Shown here: positions 45,566 through 53,942 of the stretch, piece after piece
Layout: each line of letters opens with the position of its first letter
Numbering within the stretch: position 1 is the stretch's first letter
Source: Streptomyces sp. B93
GTDB taxonomy: Bacteria; Actinomycetota; Actinomycetes; Streptomycetales; Streptomycetaceae
Direction of reading: 5' to 3'
Assembly (NCBI RefSeq): GCF_018070565.1
Contig: NZ_JAGPXL010000027.1
Coordinates: 27,181-91,180 of the forward strand
DNA length: 64,000 nucleotides
Position numbers and translations under genes: made by a program
Notes under the pieces: model-generated
Seen by the model: only the letters and a program-made list of their open reading frames with translations
Database searches by the model: none
Told to the model about the DNA's origin: nothing

Positions 45566-46128
45566 CCCCCGCCGTACAGCACCCGGGTCACCGACGCATG
45601 GGTCACCCCGTGATCGGCGAGCACCTCGGAGGCCACGCCCGGCAGGGTGGTGAGGGCGAGCAGGAGGTGCTCGTCCCCGATATGACGGTCACTGTGGGCC
45701 AGCGCCATGCGCAGCGAGTTCTCCAGCACCTTCTTGGCGCCGCGGCTGAAGGGCCGGTGCCCGCCCCACCACCCCTTGCCCTCGGCGGGACCAGCACTAC
45801 GGTCACCGGACATCGCCCCGACCCCGTGCGCCTCCTCCACCCGCGACACGATCGCCGGGACGTCGATGCCCAGGCCGGCCAGCGCGTCGGTGTCCGCCTG
45901 GGACAGTCCGGCCCGGCGCCGCGCCTCGGCCAGTGCCCCGGCCACCGACTCCCGCCGCTCGGTCAGCCCGAGCGAGGCCAGCGCGAAGGCCCCCCGGCTC
46001 GCCTCCCGGTCGAGCAGGGCGAGCAGCAGGTGCTCCGCCTCCACGGTCCGGGCGCCGGTCCGGACGCAGTGCTCCACGGCCCCCTTCACCACCGCCCGGG
46101 CGTCCTTGGTGAACCGTTCGAACATCAT
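45547..46128 (-). CDS. Clp-N-domain protein
   Basis: The protein has 193 residues with two Clp-N repeats: one at about 3-75 (F-T-K-D-A-R-A-V-V-K-G-A and A-E-H-L-L-L-A-L-L) and a second at about 120-185 (F-S-R-G-A-K-K-V-L-E-N-S-L and E-H-L-L-L-A-L). It lacks any AAA+ domain, so it resembles the stand-alone N-domains that modify ClpC or ClpA substrate choice. The first ATG forms ATGA with the small HTH gene's stop (46125-46128); the second ATG, one codon later, has better spacing from GGGAGG. Either start gives nearly the same protein. Confidence 0.85.
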   Translation of the reverse strand: MMFERFTKDARAVVKGAVEHCVRTGARTVEAEHLLLALLDREASRGAFALASLGLTERRESVAGALAEARRRAGLSQADTDALAGLGIDVPAIVSRVEEAHGVGAMSGDRSAGPAEGKGWWGGHRPFSRGAKKVLENSLRMALAHSDRHIGDEHLLLALTTLPGVASEVLADHGVTHASVTRVLYGGGEAKAG

Positions 46129-46334
46129 CGCCTCCCGTACTTCTTGTGCACGGCCTGCCTGCTCACGCCGAGTTCCGCGGCGATCTCCTGCCACGACCAG
46201 CCCTGGTTGCGCGCACTGCGCACCTGCACGGCCTCCAGTTGCTCCAGCAGCCTGCGCAGCGCGGCGACGGCCCGGAGTCCGACCCGGGGGTCGCGGTCAC
46301 CCGCACGCTCGGCGAGATCCGTTGCTTCGGTCAT
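46125..46334 (-). CDS. Small helix-turn-helix protein coupled to Clp-N gene
   Basis: The protein has 69 residues with a C-terminal HTH: W-S-W-Q-E-I-A-A-E-L-G-V-S-R-Q-A-V-H-K-K-Y. It resembles the short HTH proteins often found before Clp-N genes in actinobacteria. The stop overlaps the Clp-N start by four bases. It may autoregulate this two-gene unit. A short TTGAC-rich region, TCAACCTACGTTGA at 46338-46351, lies just upstream and is a partial palindrome, a possible operator. Confidence 0.8.
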   Translation of the reverse strand: MTEATDLAERAGDRDPRVGLRAVAALRRLLEQLEAVQVRSARNQGWSWQEIAAELGVSRQAVHKKYGRR

Positions 46335-46445
46335 GACGTCAACCTACGTTGACACGCCGCTCCTGTCAACCAGAGTTGACGCATCGCGCACGAAAACGGC
46401 CGACCCGGGAACTCCGGACCGGCCGCCCCTGACGCGCGCTGAGCC

Positions 46446-47411
46446 TCAGCCGTTGGTCAGCACGATCTTCCCGAACTGCTCCCCCGCCGCCATCCGCTCG
46501 AAGCCCTCCCGGGCCCGGTCCATCGGCAGCACCTCGTCGATGACGGGCCGTACGCCGGTCGCGGCGCAGAAGGACAGCAGGTCCTCCAGCTCGTCCTTCG
46601 TCCCCATGGTCGAGCCGACGACCTTCAGCTCCAGGAAGAAGATCCGGGTCAGCTCGGCGTGCGAGGGCCGGTCACCGCTGGTGGCCCCGGAGATGACGAG
46701 CGTGCCGCCGGGCCGCAGCGACTTCACCGAGTGCGACCAGGTGGCCGCGCCCACCGTCTCGATCACGGCGTCGACCCGCTGCGGCAGCCGCGCACCCGTC
46801 TCCACCGCCTCCACGGCCCCCAGCTCCAGCGCCCGCTTGCGCTTGGCCTCGTCCCGGCTGGTCGCGAAGACCCGCAGCCCGGCGGCCTTGCCGAGCACGA
46901 TGGCGGCGGTGGCGACCCCGCCCCCGGCGCCCTGCACCAGCACGGAGTCCCCGGGCCGCACCCCGGCGTTGGTGAACAGCATCCGGTACGCCGTCAGCCA
47001 CGCCGTCGGCAGACAGGCGGCCTCCTCGAAGGACAGCTCCTTCGGCTTCGGCAGCACGTTCCACGTCGGCACGGCGACCTGCTCGGCGAAGGTCCCCGGG
47101 TAGCGCTCGGTCAGGATCGACCGGGGCTCCCTGGGCCCGACGCCATGACCGGTCTGTCCGATCACGGAGTGCAGGACGACCTCGTTCCCGTCCTCGTCGA
47201 CACCGGCGGCGTCACACCCGAGGATCATCGGCAGCCGGTCCTCGGGCAGACCGACACCGCGCAGGGACCAGAGGTCATGGTGGTTGAGGGAGGCGGCACG
47301 GACATCGACGGTGCTCCAGCCAGGACGGACCTCAGGAGCCGGACGCTCCCCCAACTCCAGTCCGTTCAACGGCTGCTCACGATCGATACGGGCGGCGTAG
47401 ACGGCAAACAT
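46446..47411 (-). CDS. Zinc-type alcohol dehydrogenase/quinone oxidoreductase-like protein
   Basis: The protein has 321 residues of the medium-chain dehydrogenase family. The GroES-like N-domain has V-D-V-R-A-A-S-L-N-H-H-D and G-C-D-A-A-G-V. The NADP(H)-binding Rossmann domain has V-Q-G-A-G-G-G-V-A-T-A-A. The zinc-ligand cysteines of true alcohol dehydrogenases are absent, so it resembles quinone-reductase-type members acting on enones or quinones. ATG 47411 is chosen because the frame upstream is arginine-rich shadow. It is monocistronic. Confidence 0.88.
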   Translation of the reverse strand: MFAVYAARIDREQPLNGLELGERPAPEVRPGWSTVDVRAASLNHHDLWSLRGVGLPEDRLPMILGCDAAGVDEDGNEVVLHSVIGQTGHGVGPREPRSILTERYPGTFAEQVAVPTWNVLPKPKELSFEEAACLPTAWLTAYRMLFTNAGVRPGDSVLVQGAGGGVATAAIVLGKAAGLRVFATSRDEAKRKRALELGAVEAVETGARLPQRVDAVIETVGAATWSHSVKSLRPGGTLVISGATSGDRPSHAELTRIFFLELKVVGSTMGTKDELEDLLSFCAATGVRPVIDEVLPMDRAREGFERMAAGEQFGKIVLTNG

Positions 47412-47513
47412 GCCCCCGACCCTAGGCGCAGCGGTCGCCCGGCGAAACCGCTCCCGCCTGTGACACACACCCTCTTGCACGACGACGCGACACCGGTACG
47501 GGCAACACCCGCG

Positions 47514-47539
47514 GGGGCGCGGGGAACTGCGCGACAAGC
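47514..47539 (+). repeat. Dispersed Streptomyces intergenic repeat, copy 2
   Basis: The 26-base element differs from the copy at 22535-22560 by one base (A for C at position 23). It lies in the 231-base gap between the dehydrogenase and malic enzyme genes, which holds no gene. Confidence 0.6.
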
Positions 47540-47642
47540 CACATGCCACCCGCACCCGCCACCAAACCGAAACCACCCGATCGGCCCCGCGCACAAAAAG
47601 ACGACCCCGCCCCCAACAGGAGACAGGGCCGTCCACACATCC

Positions 47643-48875
47643 TCACCGCCGAGCAACACCCTCGGCACGCGCCGCCGCCGCCACCGCCGCCGTAACGGCC
47701 GGAGCGACCCGCTCGTCAAAGGGAGAGGGGATGACGTAGTCGGCCGCGAGATCGTCCCCGACGACCCCCGCCAACGCCTCCGCCGCCGCGATCTTCATGC
47801 CCTCGGTGATCCGCGAGGCCCGCACCTGGAGCGCGCCCGCGAAGATCCCGGGGAACGCCAGCACGTTGTTGATCTGGTTGGGGAAGTCCGACCGCCCGGT
47901 GGCCACGACCGCCGCGTACTTGTGCGCGACGTCCGGGTGCACCTCGGGGTTCGGGTTGGCCATGGCGAACACGAACGCGCCCTCGGCCATGGAGGCGACC
48001 GCCGCCTCCGGAACCGTACCGCCGGAGACCCCGATGAACACGTCGGCGCCCGCCAGCGCGTCCTCCAGGGAACCGGAGAGCCCGGCCTTGTTGGTGAACC
48101 CGGCCAGTTCCCGCTTGACCGGCGTCAGGTCCTCCCGGTCCGCGGAGACGACGCCCTTGCGGTCGGTGACCGCCACGTCCCCGATCCCGGCCTCGATGAG
48201 CATCTTGGCGATGGCGACCCCGGCCGCACCGGCGCCCGAGATCACGGCCCGCAGGTCACCGACGGCGCGGCCACTGAGCCGGGCGGCGTTGCGCAGCGCG
48301 GCCAGGGTGACCACGGCGGTGCCGTGCTGGTCGTCGTGGAAGACCGGGATGTCCAGCTCCTCCTGGAGCCTGCGCTCGATCTCGAAGCACCGGGGCGCCG
48401 AGATGTCCTCCAGGTTCACTCCGCCGAACGAGGGTGCGAGGCGCACCACGGTCTCGACGATCTCGTCGACGTCCGTGCAGCTCAGCGCGATCGGAACGGC
48501 GTCGACGCCGCCGAACTGCTTGAACAGGATGGCCTTGCCCTCCATCACCGGGAGGGAGGCCTCGGGTCCGATGTCGCCGAGCCCGAGCACCGCCGTACCG
48601 TCCGTCACGACGGCGACGACGGACGACTTCCACGTGTAGTCGTGGACCAGCTCGGGCTGCTCGGCGATCGCGGTGCACACCTTCGCGACGCCGGGCGTGT
48701 ACGCCAGGGACAGGTCGTCCTTGTCGCGGACCGGCACGGTGGCCTGCACGGCCATCTTGCCGCCACGGTGCAGCGCGAACGCCGGGTCGAAGGAATCGAG
48801 GGGCTCGCCCCCGCCCTCCTGTTCCGTACTGCCGACGTCGCTGTCGCTGCGAGGATTGACGATCTCCGCTGCCAC
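47643..48875 (-). CDS. Malic enzyme
   Basis: The protein has 410 residues of the short bacterial malic enzyme class. It has the malate-binding region with A-Y-T-P-G-V-A and H-D-D-Q-H-G-T-A-V-V, and the dinucleotide fold with I-S-G-A-G-A-A-G-V-A. It converts malate to pyruvate and CO2 with NAD(P)+ reduction; the cofactor preference cannot be told from the sequence with confidence. GTG 48875 follows an AAGGGG site. The gene links the TCA cycle to lipid precursors in Streptomyces. It reads away from the ABC transporter operon. Confidence 0.93.
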   Translation of the reverse strand: MAAEIVNPRSDSDVGSTEQEGGGEPLDSFDPAFALHRGGKMAVQATVPVRDKDDLSLAYTPGVAKVCTAIAEQPELVHDYTWKSSVVAVVTDGTAVLGLGDIGPEASLPVMEGKAILFKQFGGVDAVPIALSCTDVDEIVETVVRLAPSFGGVNLEDISAPRCFEIERRLQEELDIPVFHDDQHGTAVVTLAALRNAARLSGRAVGDLRAVISGAGAAGVAIAKMLIEAGIGDVAVTDRKGVVSADREDLTPVKRELAGFTNKAGLSGSLEDALAGADVFIGVSGGTVPEAAVASMAEGAFVFAMANPNPEVHPDVAHKYAAVVATGRSDFPNQINNVLAFPGIFAGALQVRASRITEGMKIAAAEALAGVVGDDLAADYVIPSPFDERVAPAVTAAVAAAARAEGVARR

Positions 48876-49442
48876 TTCGTTTTACCCCTTAAGTCTTCAT
48901 GGGTTGAGGGTTGACCACTCCTGGTGAGGGGTGGGCGGGCACCGCGCACTCCCTGGCCCCCGGCACGTTTGGGGACCTATCGGGCATTACGCGACGGGCG
49001 CGCCGCACACGCGCCCTGAGCCCCGGATGAGGGGTGTAAAGAACCTTCTTACCGGACGGACGGCGTCGCGGACGAGTCCATAACGCGAAGGTCACACGGC
49101 GGCGACATGACTCTTCCCACGAAATCGGGACAAGTGCTGGACAAACCCTTGACTAGCGCTCAAGCCCGTCGAAAGGTCAAGGAACGAGCATCCATATCCC
49201 GAGATGCGCCGAAGATCTTCCGGTAGGAAGCGCAGATTCCCGCAGAAGATCCGGTCGTGATGTACCGGATGATGCGGTTCGGGGGTCACCCGTTATCCGA
49301 TTTTGACATAGCGGGTCGCCTGAATGGTTCAGTCCGAATGGCAAGATGCGGTAATCACACAAGGTCGCAACACTCGAAGGCGTGTGTTCTCGTCGACCCC
49401 AGACTCATCGGCAACTCCACCCATCCGCCGGAGGAACCCACC
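48876..49442. other. Long intergenic control region between malic enzyme and ABC transporter
   Basis: 567 bases without a gene, visibly poorer in GC than the surroundings. It should carry divergent promoters. TTGACA at 49303-49308 and TTGACT at 49149-49154 are possible -35 boxes for the transporter, but no convincing -10 follows either at the right distance. Several short minus-strand frames here show no family similarity. Confidence 0.6.
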
Positions 49443-50408
49443 ATGACCGCAAGCTCCACCCGTCGTACGACCGCCACCCGCAACCGGCTGGCAGCGGTCG
49501 GCTCGATCGCGGTCGCAGGCGCCCTGCTTCTCACCGGCTGCGGTGACCAGACCGAGGGCGGCGGCTCCGACGAGAGCACCGGGACCGCCACCCAGAGCGC
49601 GGCCCCCCTGGCCGACAAGCTCCCCCAGTCGATCCGCGACAAGGGCGTCATCCGGGTCGGCTCGGACATCGCCTACGCCCCGGTCGAGTTCAAGGACGAG
49701 TCCGGCAAGACGGTCGGTATCGACCCCGACCTGGCCGACGCCATGGGCAAGCAGCTCGGCGTGAAGTTCGAGTTCGAGAACGGCACGTTCGACACCCTGC
49801 TCACCGGTCTGCGCTCCAACCGCTACGACATCGCCATGTCCGCGATGACCGACACCAAGGAGCGCCAGGAGGGCATCGACTCCGAGACCGGCAAGAAGGT
49901 CGGTGAGGGCGTGGACTTCGTCGACTACTTCACCGCCGGTGTCTCGATCTACACCAAGAAGGGTGACGACCAGGGCATCAAGACCTGGTCCGACCTGTGT
50001 GGCAAGAAGCTCGTGGTGCAGCGCGGCACGGTCTCCGAGGACCTCGCCAAGGACGAGGCCAAGAAGTGCCCGAGCGGCAAGAAGCTCACCATCGAGGCCT
50101 TCGACAACGACCAGCAGGCCCAGACCCGCCTGCGCGCGGGCGGTGCCGACGCCGGTTCCTCCGACTTCCCGGTCGCCGCGTACGCGGTGAAGACCTCCGG
50201 CGGCGGCAACGACTTCCAGCTGGTCGGCGAGCAGGTCGAGGCCGCTCCGTACGGCATCGCGATCGCCAAGGACCAGGCCGAGCTGCGCGACGCGATCAAG
50301 GCCGCGATGGACGCGGTCATCGAGAACGGCGAGTACACCAAGGTCCTGGAGAAGTGGGGCGTCACCGAGGGCGCCGTCGACGAGGCCGTCGTCAACGGCG
50401 GCAAGTGA
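49443..50408 (+). CDS. Polar amino-acid ABC transporter, substrate-binding lipoprotein
   Basis: The protein has 321 residues with a lipoprotein signal ending in L-L-T-G-C-G (Cys near 33), a short linker, and an SBP_bac_3 domain: V-I-R-V-G-S-D-I-A-Y-A-P-V, G-I-D-P-D-L-A, R-Y-D-I-A-M-S-A-M-T-D and V-V-Q-R-G-T-V. It captures a polar amino acid outside the membrane and hands it to the permease encoded next. The acidic or neutral specificity cannot be read. ATG 49443 has GGAGG before it. First gene of a three-gene operon. Confidence 0.95.
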   Translation: MTASSTRRTTATRNRLAAVGSIAVAGALLLTGCGDQTEGGGSDESTGTATQSAAPLADKLPQSIRDKGVIRVGSDIAYAPVEFKDESGKTVGIDPDLADAMGKQLGVKFEFENGTFDTLLTGLRSNRYDIAMSAMTDTKERQEGIDSETGKKVGEGVDFVDYFTAGVSIYTKKGDDQGIKTWSDLCGKKLVVQRGTVSEDLAKDEAKKCPSGKKLTIEAFDNDQQAQTRLRAGGADAGSSDFPVAAYAVKTSGGGNDFQLVGEQVEAAPYGIAIAKDQAELRDAIKAAMDAVIENGEYTKVLEKWGVTEGAVDEAVVNGGK

Positions 50409-50452
50409 TCGCTCGGCACACCCCGGCCAGCGGCCACTGAAAGGCAACACCC

Positions 50453-51391
50453 GTGACTGTTGACAACGACAAGACGACGGGTCCGGCCGACACACCCCCG
50501 GCCGGACCGGAGGCCATCAAGGCCATCCCGGTCCGGCACTACGGGCGCTATGTGTCCGCCGTCGTCGCTCTCGCCCTGCTGGGCGGGATCATCTACGCGT
50601 TCTCCCAGGGCAGGATCAACTGGGGCGCCATCCCGGACTACTTCTTCAACGACCGCATCCTCAGCGGTGTCGGCAAGACGCTGCTGATCACCGTCCTGGC
50701 CATGCTGATCGGTGTGGTGGGCGGCATCCTGCTCGCGGTGATGCGGCTCTCGAAGAACCCGGTGACCAGCGCGATCGCGTGGTTCTACATCTGGTTCTTC
50801 CGCGGTACGCCGGTGCTGGTGCAGCTCGTGGTCTGGTTCAACCTGGGCCTGGTCTTCGAGTACATCAACCTCGGGCCGTTCTACCGGGACGAGTGGTCGG
50901 ACTTCATGACCCCGTTCCTGACCGCGCTGCTCGGCCTCGGCCTCAACGAGGCCGCCTACATGGCGGAGATCTGCCGCGCCGGTCTGCTCTCGGTCGACGA
51001 GGGCCAGACCGAGGCGTCGCACGCGCTGGGCATGAGCCACGCCAAGACGCTGCGCCGGATCGTCGTACCCCAGGCGATGCGGGTGATCGTGCCGCCGACG
51101 GGCAACGAGGTCATCAACATGCTGAAGACGACCTCGCTGGTGTCGGTCGTCCAGTACTCCGAGTTGTTCCGGGTCGCCCAGGACATCGGCCAGACGTCCG
51201 GCGCCCCGGCGGAGATGCTGTTCCTCGCCGCGGCCTGGTACCTGGTCCTGACGTCGGTCTTCAGCGTCGGCCAGTACTACCTGGAGCGCTACTACGCCCG
51301 CGGCTCCACCCGCCAGCTGCCGCCCACGCCGTGGCAGAAGATCAGGAAGAACGTGCTCTCCCTGTCGAACCGGAAGGGAGCGGCGGCATGA
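50453..51391 (+). CDS. Polar amino-acid ABC transporter, permease
   Basis: The protein has 312 residues with about five to six membrane segments and the HisM-type domain, including E-A-A-Y-M-A-E-I-C-R-A-G and the EAA loop E-A-S-H-A-L-G-M-S that contacts the ATPase. The start is GTG, 44 bases after the binding-protein gene. The stop overlaps the ATPase start (ATGA, 51388-51391). Confidence 0.95.
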   Translation: MTVDNDKTTGPADTPPAGPEAIKAIPVRHYGRYVSAVVALALLGGIIYAFSQGRINWGAIPDYFFNDRILSGVGKTLLITVLAMLIGVVGGILLAVMRLSKNPVTSAIAWFYIWFFRGTPVLVQLVVWFNLGLVFEYINLGPFYRDEWSDFMTPFLTALLGLGLNEAAYMAEICRAGLLSVDEGQTEASHALGMSHAKTLRRIVVPQAMRVIVPPTGNEVINMLKTTSLVSVVQYSELFRVAQDIGQTSGAPAEMLFLAAAWYLVLTSVFSVGQYYLERYYARGSTRQLPPTPWQKIRKNVLSLSNRKGAAA

Positions 51392-52173
51392 CCGAGACGG
51401 ACAAGCAGGCCACTGTGCCGATGGTCAAGTCGGAGGGCGTCCACAAGTCCTTCGGCCCGGTCGAGGTCCTCAAGGGCATCGACCTGGAGGTCAAGACGGG
51501 TGAGGTGTTCTGCCTGATCGGCCCGTCCGGCTCCGGCAAGTCGACCTTCCTGCGGTGCATCAACCACCTGGAGAAGATCAACGCCGGGCGGCTGTACGTC
51601 GACGGCGAGCTGGTCGGCTACCGCCAGAAGGGCGACAAGCTGTACGAGCTGAAGGACAGCGAGGTCGCCCTGAAGCGCCGGGACATCGGCATGGTCTTCC
51701 AGCGCTTCAACCTGTTCCCGCACATGACGGCCGTGGAGAACGTCATCGAGGCCCCGGTCCAGGTCAAGGGCGTCAGCCGCGGCCAGGCCCGGGAGCGGGC
51801 GATGGAGCTGCTGGAGCGCGTGGGCCTGGGCGACAAGGCCCGCAACTACCCCTCGCAGCTCTCCGGCGGCCAGCAGCAGCGCGTCGCCATCGCGCGGGCG
51901 CTGGCGATGGACCCGAAGCTGATGCTGTTCGACGAGCCGACCTCGGCCCTCGACCCGGAGCTGGTCGGTGACGTCCTCGACGTCATGCGCGACCTCGCCG
52001 AGTCCGGGATGACGATGGTCGTCGTCACCCACGAGATGGGCTTCGCCCGCGAGGTCGGCGACAGCCTGGTCTTCATGGACGGCGGCGTGGTGGTCGAGTC
52101 CGGCCACCCGCGCGACGTCCTGACCGACCCGCAGCACGAACGGACGAAGTCGTTCCTGTCCAAGGTGCTGTAG
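51388..52173 (+). CDS. Polar amino-acid ABC transporter, ATPase
   Basis: The protein has 261 residues with Walker A G-P-S-G-S-G-K-S-T, Q-loop V-F-Q-R-F-N-L, signature L-S-G-G-Q-Q-Q-R, Walker B L-M-L-F-D-E-P-T and the switch His in T-H-E-M-G-F. It powers the permease encoded upstream and is the GlnQ/HisP type. A strong terminator follows nine bases after the stop. Confidence 0.97.
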   Translation: MTETDKQATVPMVKSEGVHKSFGPVEVLKGIDLEVKTGEVFCLIGPSGSGKSTFLRCINHLEKINAGRLYVDGELVGYRQKGDKLYELKDSEVALKRRDIGMVFQRFNLFPHMTAVENVIEAPVQVKGVSRGQARERAMELLERVGLGDKARNYPSQLSGGQQQRVAIARALAMDPKLMLFDEPTSALDPELVGDVLDVMRDLAESGMTMVVVTHEMGFAREVGDSLVFMDGGVVVESGHPRDVLTDPQHERTKSFLSKVL

Positions 52174-52181
52174 CGGTACGA

Positions 52182-52223
52182 CGGCGAAGGGGCGGTACGG
52201 GAATCCGTACCGCCCCTTCGCCG
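52182..52223 (+). terminator. Strong intrinsic terminator of the ABC operon
   Basis: A perfect 19-bp stem (52182-52200 with 52205-52223) and a 4-base loop GAAT, beginning nine bases past the ATPase stop. It is the strongest hairpin in the window. Confidence 0.95.
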
Positions 52224-52328
52224 TGCCCGTGCCGTCCCGTCACACCGCGTAATACCCTTGAACATGGATCAGCCATTACTCGCCCTCCCCCCCCCCAGAC
52301 CGCCCCACGAGGACCAGAAGGACCACAA

Positions 52329-52967
52329 GTGGAACTGGCCTATTACTCGGACTACGCCGTACGACTGGTGAACAGCGAGGAGCCCGCCCGCGGAAAGGAC
52401 TCGCTGACCTCGGTCGAGGCGGTCCGTGAGCTGTTCGGCGGCAACCAGTCGGCGGCCCGGCGTGCCACCGACGCGGACGTCACCCGGTTCCGGTCGGTAC
52501 GGGCCAGGCTGCGCGCGGTCTTCGAGGCGGCGGACGGAGGCGACGAGACCCTCTCCGTCGACCTGCTGAACTCCCTCCTCCTGGAGTTCCCGGTCAGCCC
52601 GCAGATCTCCGGCCACGACCACCGCGACGAGGACGGCCGCCCTCTGTGGCACATGCACCTGGCCGACCACCCGTCCAACGCGACCGCGGGCTACGCGGCC
52701 ATCGCGGCGATGGGCCTGGCCTTCCACCTCACCGAGTACGGCGTGGACCGCCTCGGCCTGTGCGAAGCGGCCCCCTGCCGCAACGCCTACCTGGACACCT
52801 CCACCAACCGGTCCCGCCGCTACTGCTCGGACCGCTGCGCCACCCGGGCGAACGTGGCCGCCTACCGTGCCCGCAAACGTCTGGAGGCGGACCGCGCGGA
52901 CCGGTCGGAGAAGACCGGTCTGGCCGCCGACAGCAGCCAGCGCAGCACCGCCAGCGGCGACCGCTGA
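52329..52967 (+). CDS. CGNR zinc-finger (ABATE-domain) transcription factor
   Basis: The protein has 212 residues. The N-terminal ABATE-type ligand domain covers about 1-135. The zinc finger (about 145-180) has two Cys pairs, C-E-A-A-P-C and C-S-D-R-C, within the R-R-Y-C-S-D-R-C-A-T-R pattern. Such proteins are predicted stress-responsive regulators. Targets are unknown. The last 106 bases overlap the 3' end of the peptidase gene on the other strand. Confidence 0.88.
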   Translation: MELAYYSDYAVRLVNSEEPARGKDSLTSVEAVRELFGGNQSAARRATDADVTRFRSVRARLRAVFEAADGGDETLSVDLLNSLLLEFPVSPQISGHDHRDEDGRPLWHMHLADHPSNATAGYAAIAAMGLAFHLTEYGVDRLGLCEAAPCRNAYLDTSTNRSRRYCSDRCATRANVAAYRARKRLEADRADRSEKTGLAADSSQRSTASGDR

Positions 52968-53305
52968 CCGGGCTTCGGCGGCCGGTACCGCAGCCGTACC
53001 CGCCCCAGCACCAGCTCGTCGGGGACGGCACCGTAGTCCGTGCTGTCGCCCCCGGCGTACGGATTGTCGGCCAGCACCCACCAGCCGCTCTCCCGCCGCT
53101 CGGCGACCCGCTTCACCACCAGCAGGTCCTGCTGGAACGGATGCCGCAGCACGATCACGTCCCCCGGCCGGATGCGGGCCCGGTGCTGGAGCACCAGCCT
53201 GTCCCCGTGGTACAGCGTCGGCACCATGGACGGCCCCGTCACCTCGGCCAGCCCGAACGGCGGGACACCCCTGCCCCGCTCGCTCTCCGGCGACAACTCC
53301 GGCAT
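52862..53305 (-). CDS. sodX: Nickel-SOD maturation peptidase (SodX, S26 family)
   Basis: The protein has 147 residues of the signal-peptidase-I/S26 fold: catalytic Ser26 in G-P-S-M-V-P and Lys65 in V-V-K-R-V-A, with G-D-V-I-V-L and D-N-P-Y-A-G-G-D as conserved strands. It lacks a membrane anchor. It is divergent from sodN, the normal arrangement for the peptidase that removes the sodN leader to free the nickel-binding N-terminus. The C-terminal ~30 residues are Arg/Ser-rich and lie within the overlap with the CGNR gene. Confidence 0.9.
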   Translation of the reverse strand: MPELSPESERGRGVPPFGLAEVTGPSMVPTLYHGDRLVLQHRARIRPGDVIVLRHPFQQDLLVVKRVAERRESGWWVLADNPYAGGDSTDYGAVPDELVLGRVRLRYRPPKPGQRSPLAVLRWLLSAARPVFSDRSARSASRRLRAR

Positions 53306-53449
53306 CCCGGCACCTCCCCGGTCGGATCCTCCACCAGTCTCAGTCTGACCCCGGACTTTTGTCCTAAGCCCAAGGGGGCACTCGCGAAATCCCGTCCCTC
53401 AGGGAGTAATGTCCCACCTGAGAAGACGATCACGAGGAAGGAACGCTTC

Positions 53450-53845
53450 ATGCTTTCCCGCCTGTTTGCCCCCAAGGTCAAGGTCAGCGCACACTGCGAC
53501 CTGCCCTGCGGTGTGTACGACCCGGCCCAGGCCCGCATCGAGGCGGAGTCGGTGAAGGCCGTCCAGGAGAAGATGGCCGGCAACGACGACCCGCACTTCC
53601 AGGCTCGTGCCACCACCATCAAGGAGCAGCGCGCCGAGCTGGCCAAGCACCACGTCTCGGTGCTCTGGAGCGACTACTTCAAGCCCCCGCACTTCGAGAA
53701 GTACCCCGAACTGCACCAGCTGGTCAACGACACCCTGAAGGCCCTCTCGGCCGCCAAGGCGTCCACGGACCCGGCCACCGGCCAGAAGGCTCTGGACTAC
53801 ATCGCCCAGATCGACAAGATCTTCTGGGAGACCAAGAAGGCCTGA
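53450..53845 (+). CDS. sodN: Nickel superoxide dismutase precursor
   Basis: The protein has 131 residues: a 14-residue leader (M-L-S-R-L-F-A-P-K-V-K-V-S-A) followed by the mature nickel hook H-C-D-L-P-C-G-V-Y, giving His1, Cys2, Cys6 and Tyr9 of the active enzyme, then the four-helix bundle. It dismutates superoxide in the cytoplasm as a hexamer. AAGGA precedes the ATG. In S. coelicolor the sodN leader is targeted by a small RNA from the sodF 3' end under Nur control; sodF is not in this window. Confidence 0.98.
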   Translation: MLSRLFAPKVKVSAHCDLPCGVYDPAQARIEAESVKAVQEKMAGNDDPHFQARATTIKEQRAELAKHHVSVLWSDYFKPPHFEKYPELHQLVNDTLKALSAAKASTDPATGQKALDYIAQIDKIFWETKKA

Positions 53846-53863
53846 CCCGGCCCGCACGCTCCC

Positions 53864-53904
53864 GACCGCACCCGGCCACCGTCCATGACGGGCCGGGTGC
53901 GGTC
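53864..53904 (+). terminator. Terminator-like hairpin of sodN
   Basis: A perfect 14-bp stem (53864-53877 with 53891-53904), 13-base loop, 18 bases past the sodN stop. The convergent SulP gene begins its 3' end just beyond. Confidence 0.85.
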
Positions 53905-53942
53905 GTGTGCGGGGCAGCCGCCGCGTGGGGCGGCTCAAGTGG

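Noticed and set aside
48888..48899. Three-codon leader peptide (M-K-T-stop) before malic enzyme
   Set aside because: Such a short frame occurs by chance and no attenuator hairpin accompanies it.
49303..49331. Housekeeping promoter upstream of the amino-acid transporter
   Set aside because: TTGACA is present but no acceptable -10 hexamer follows at 16-19 bases, so it was not listed as a promoter.
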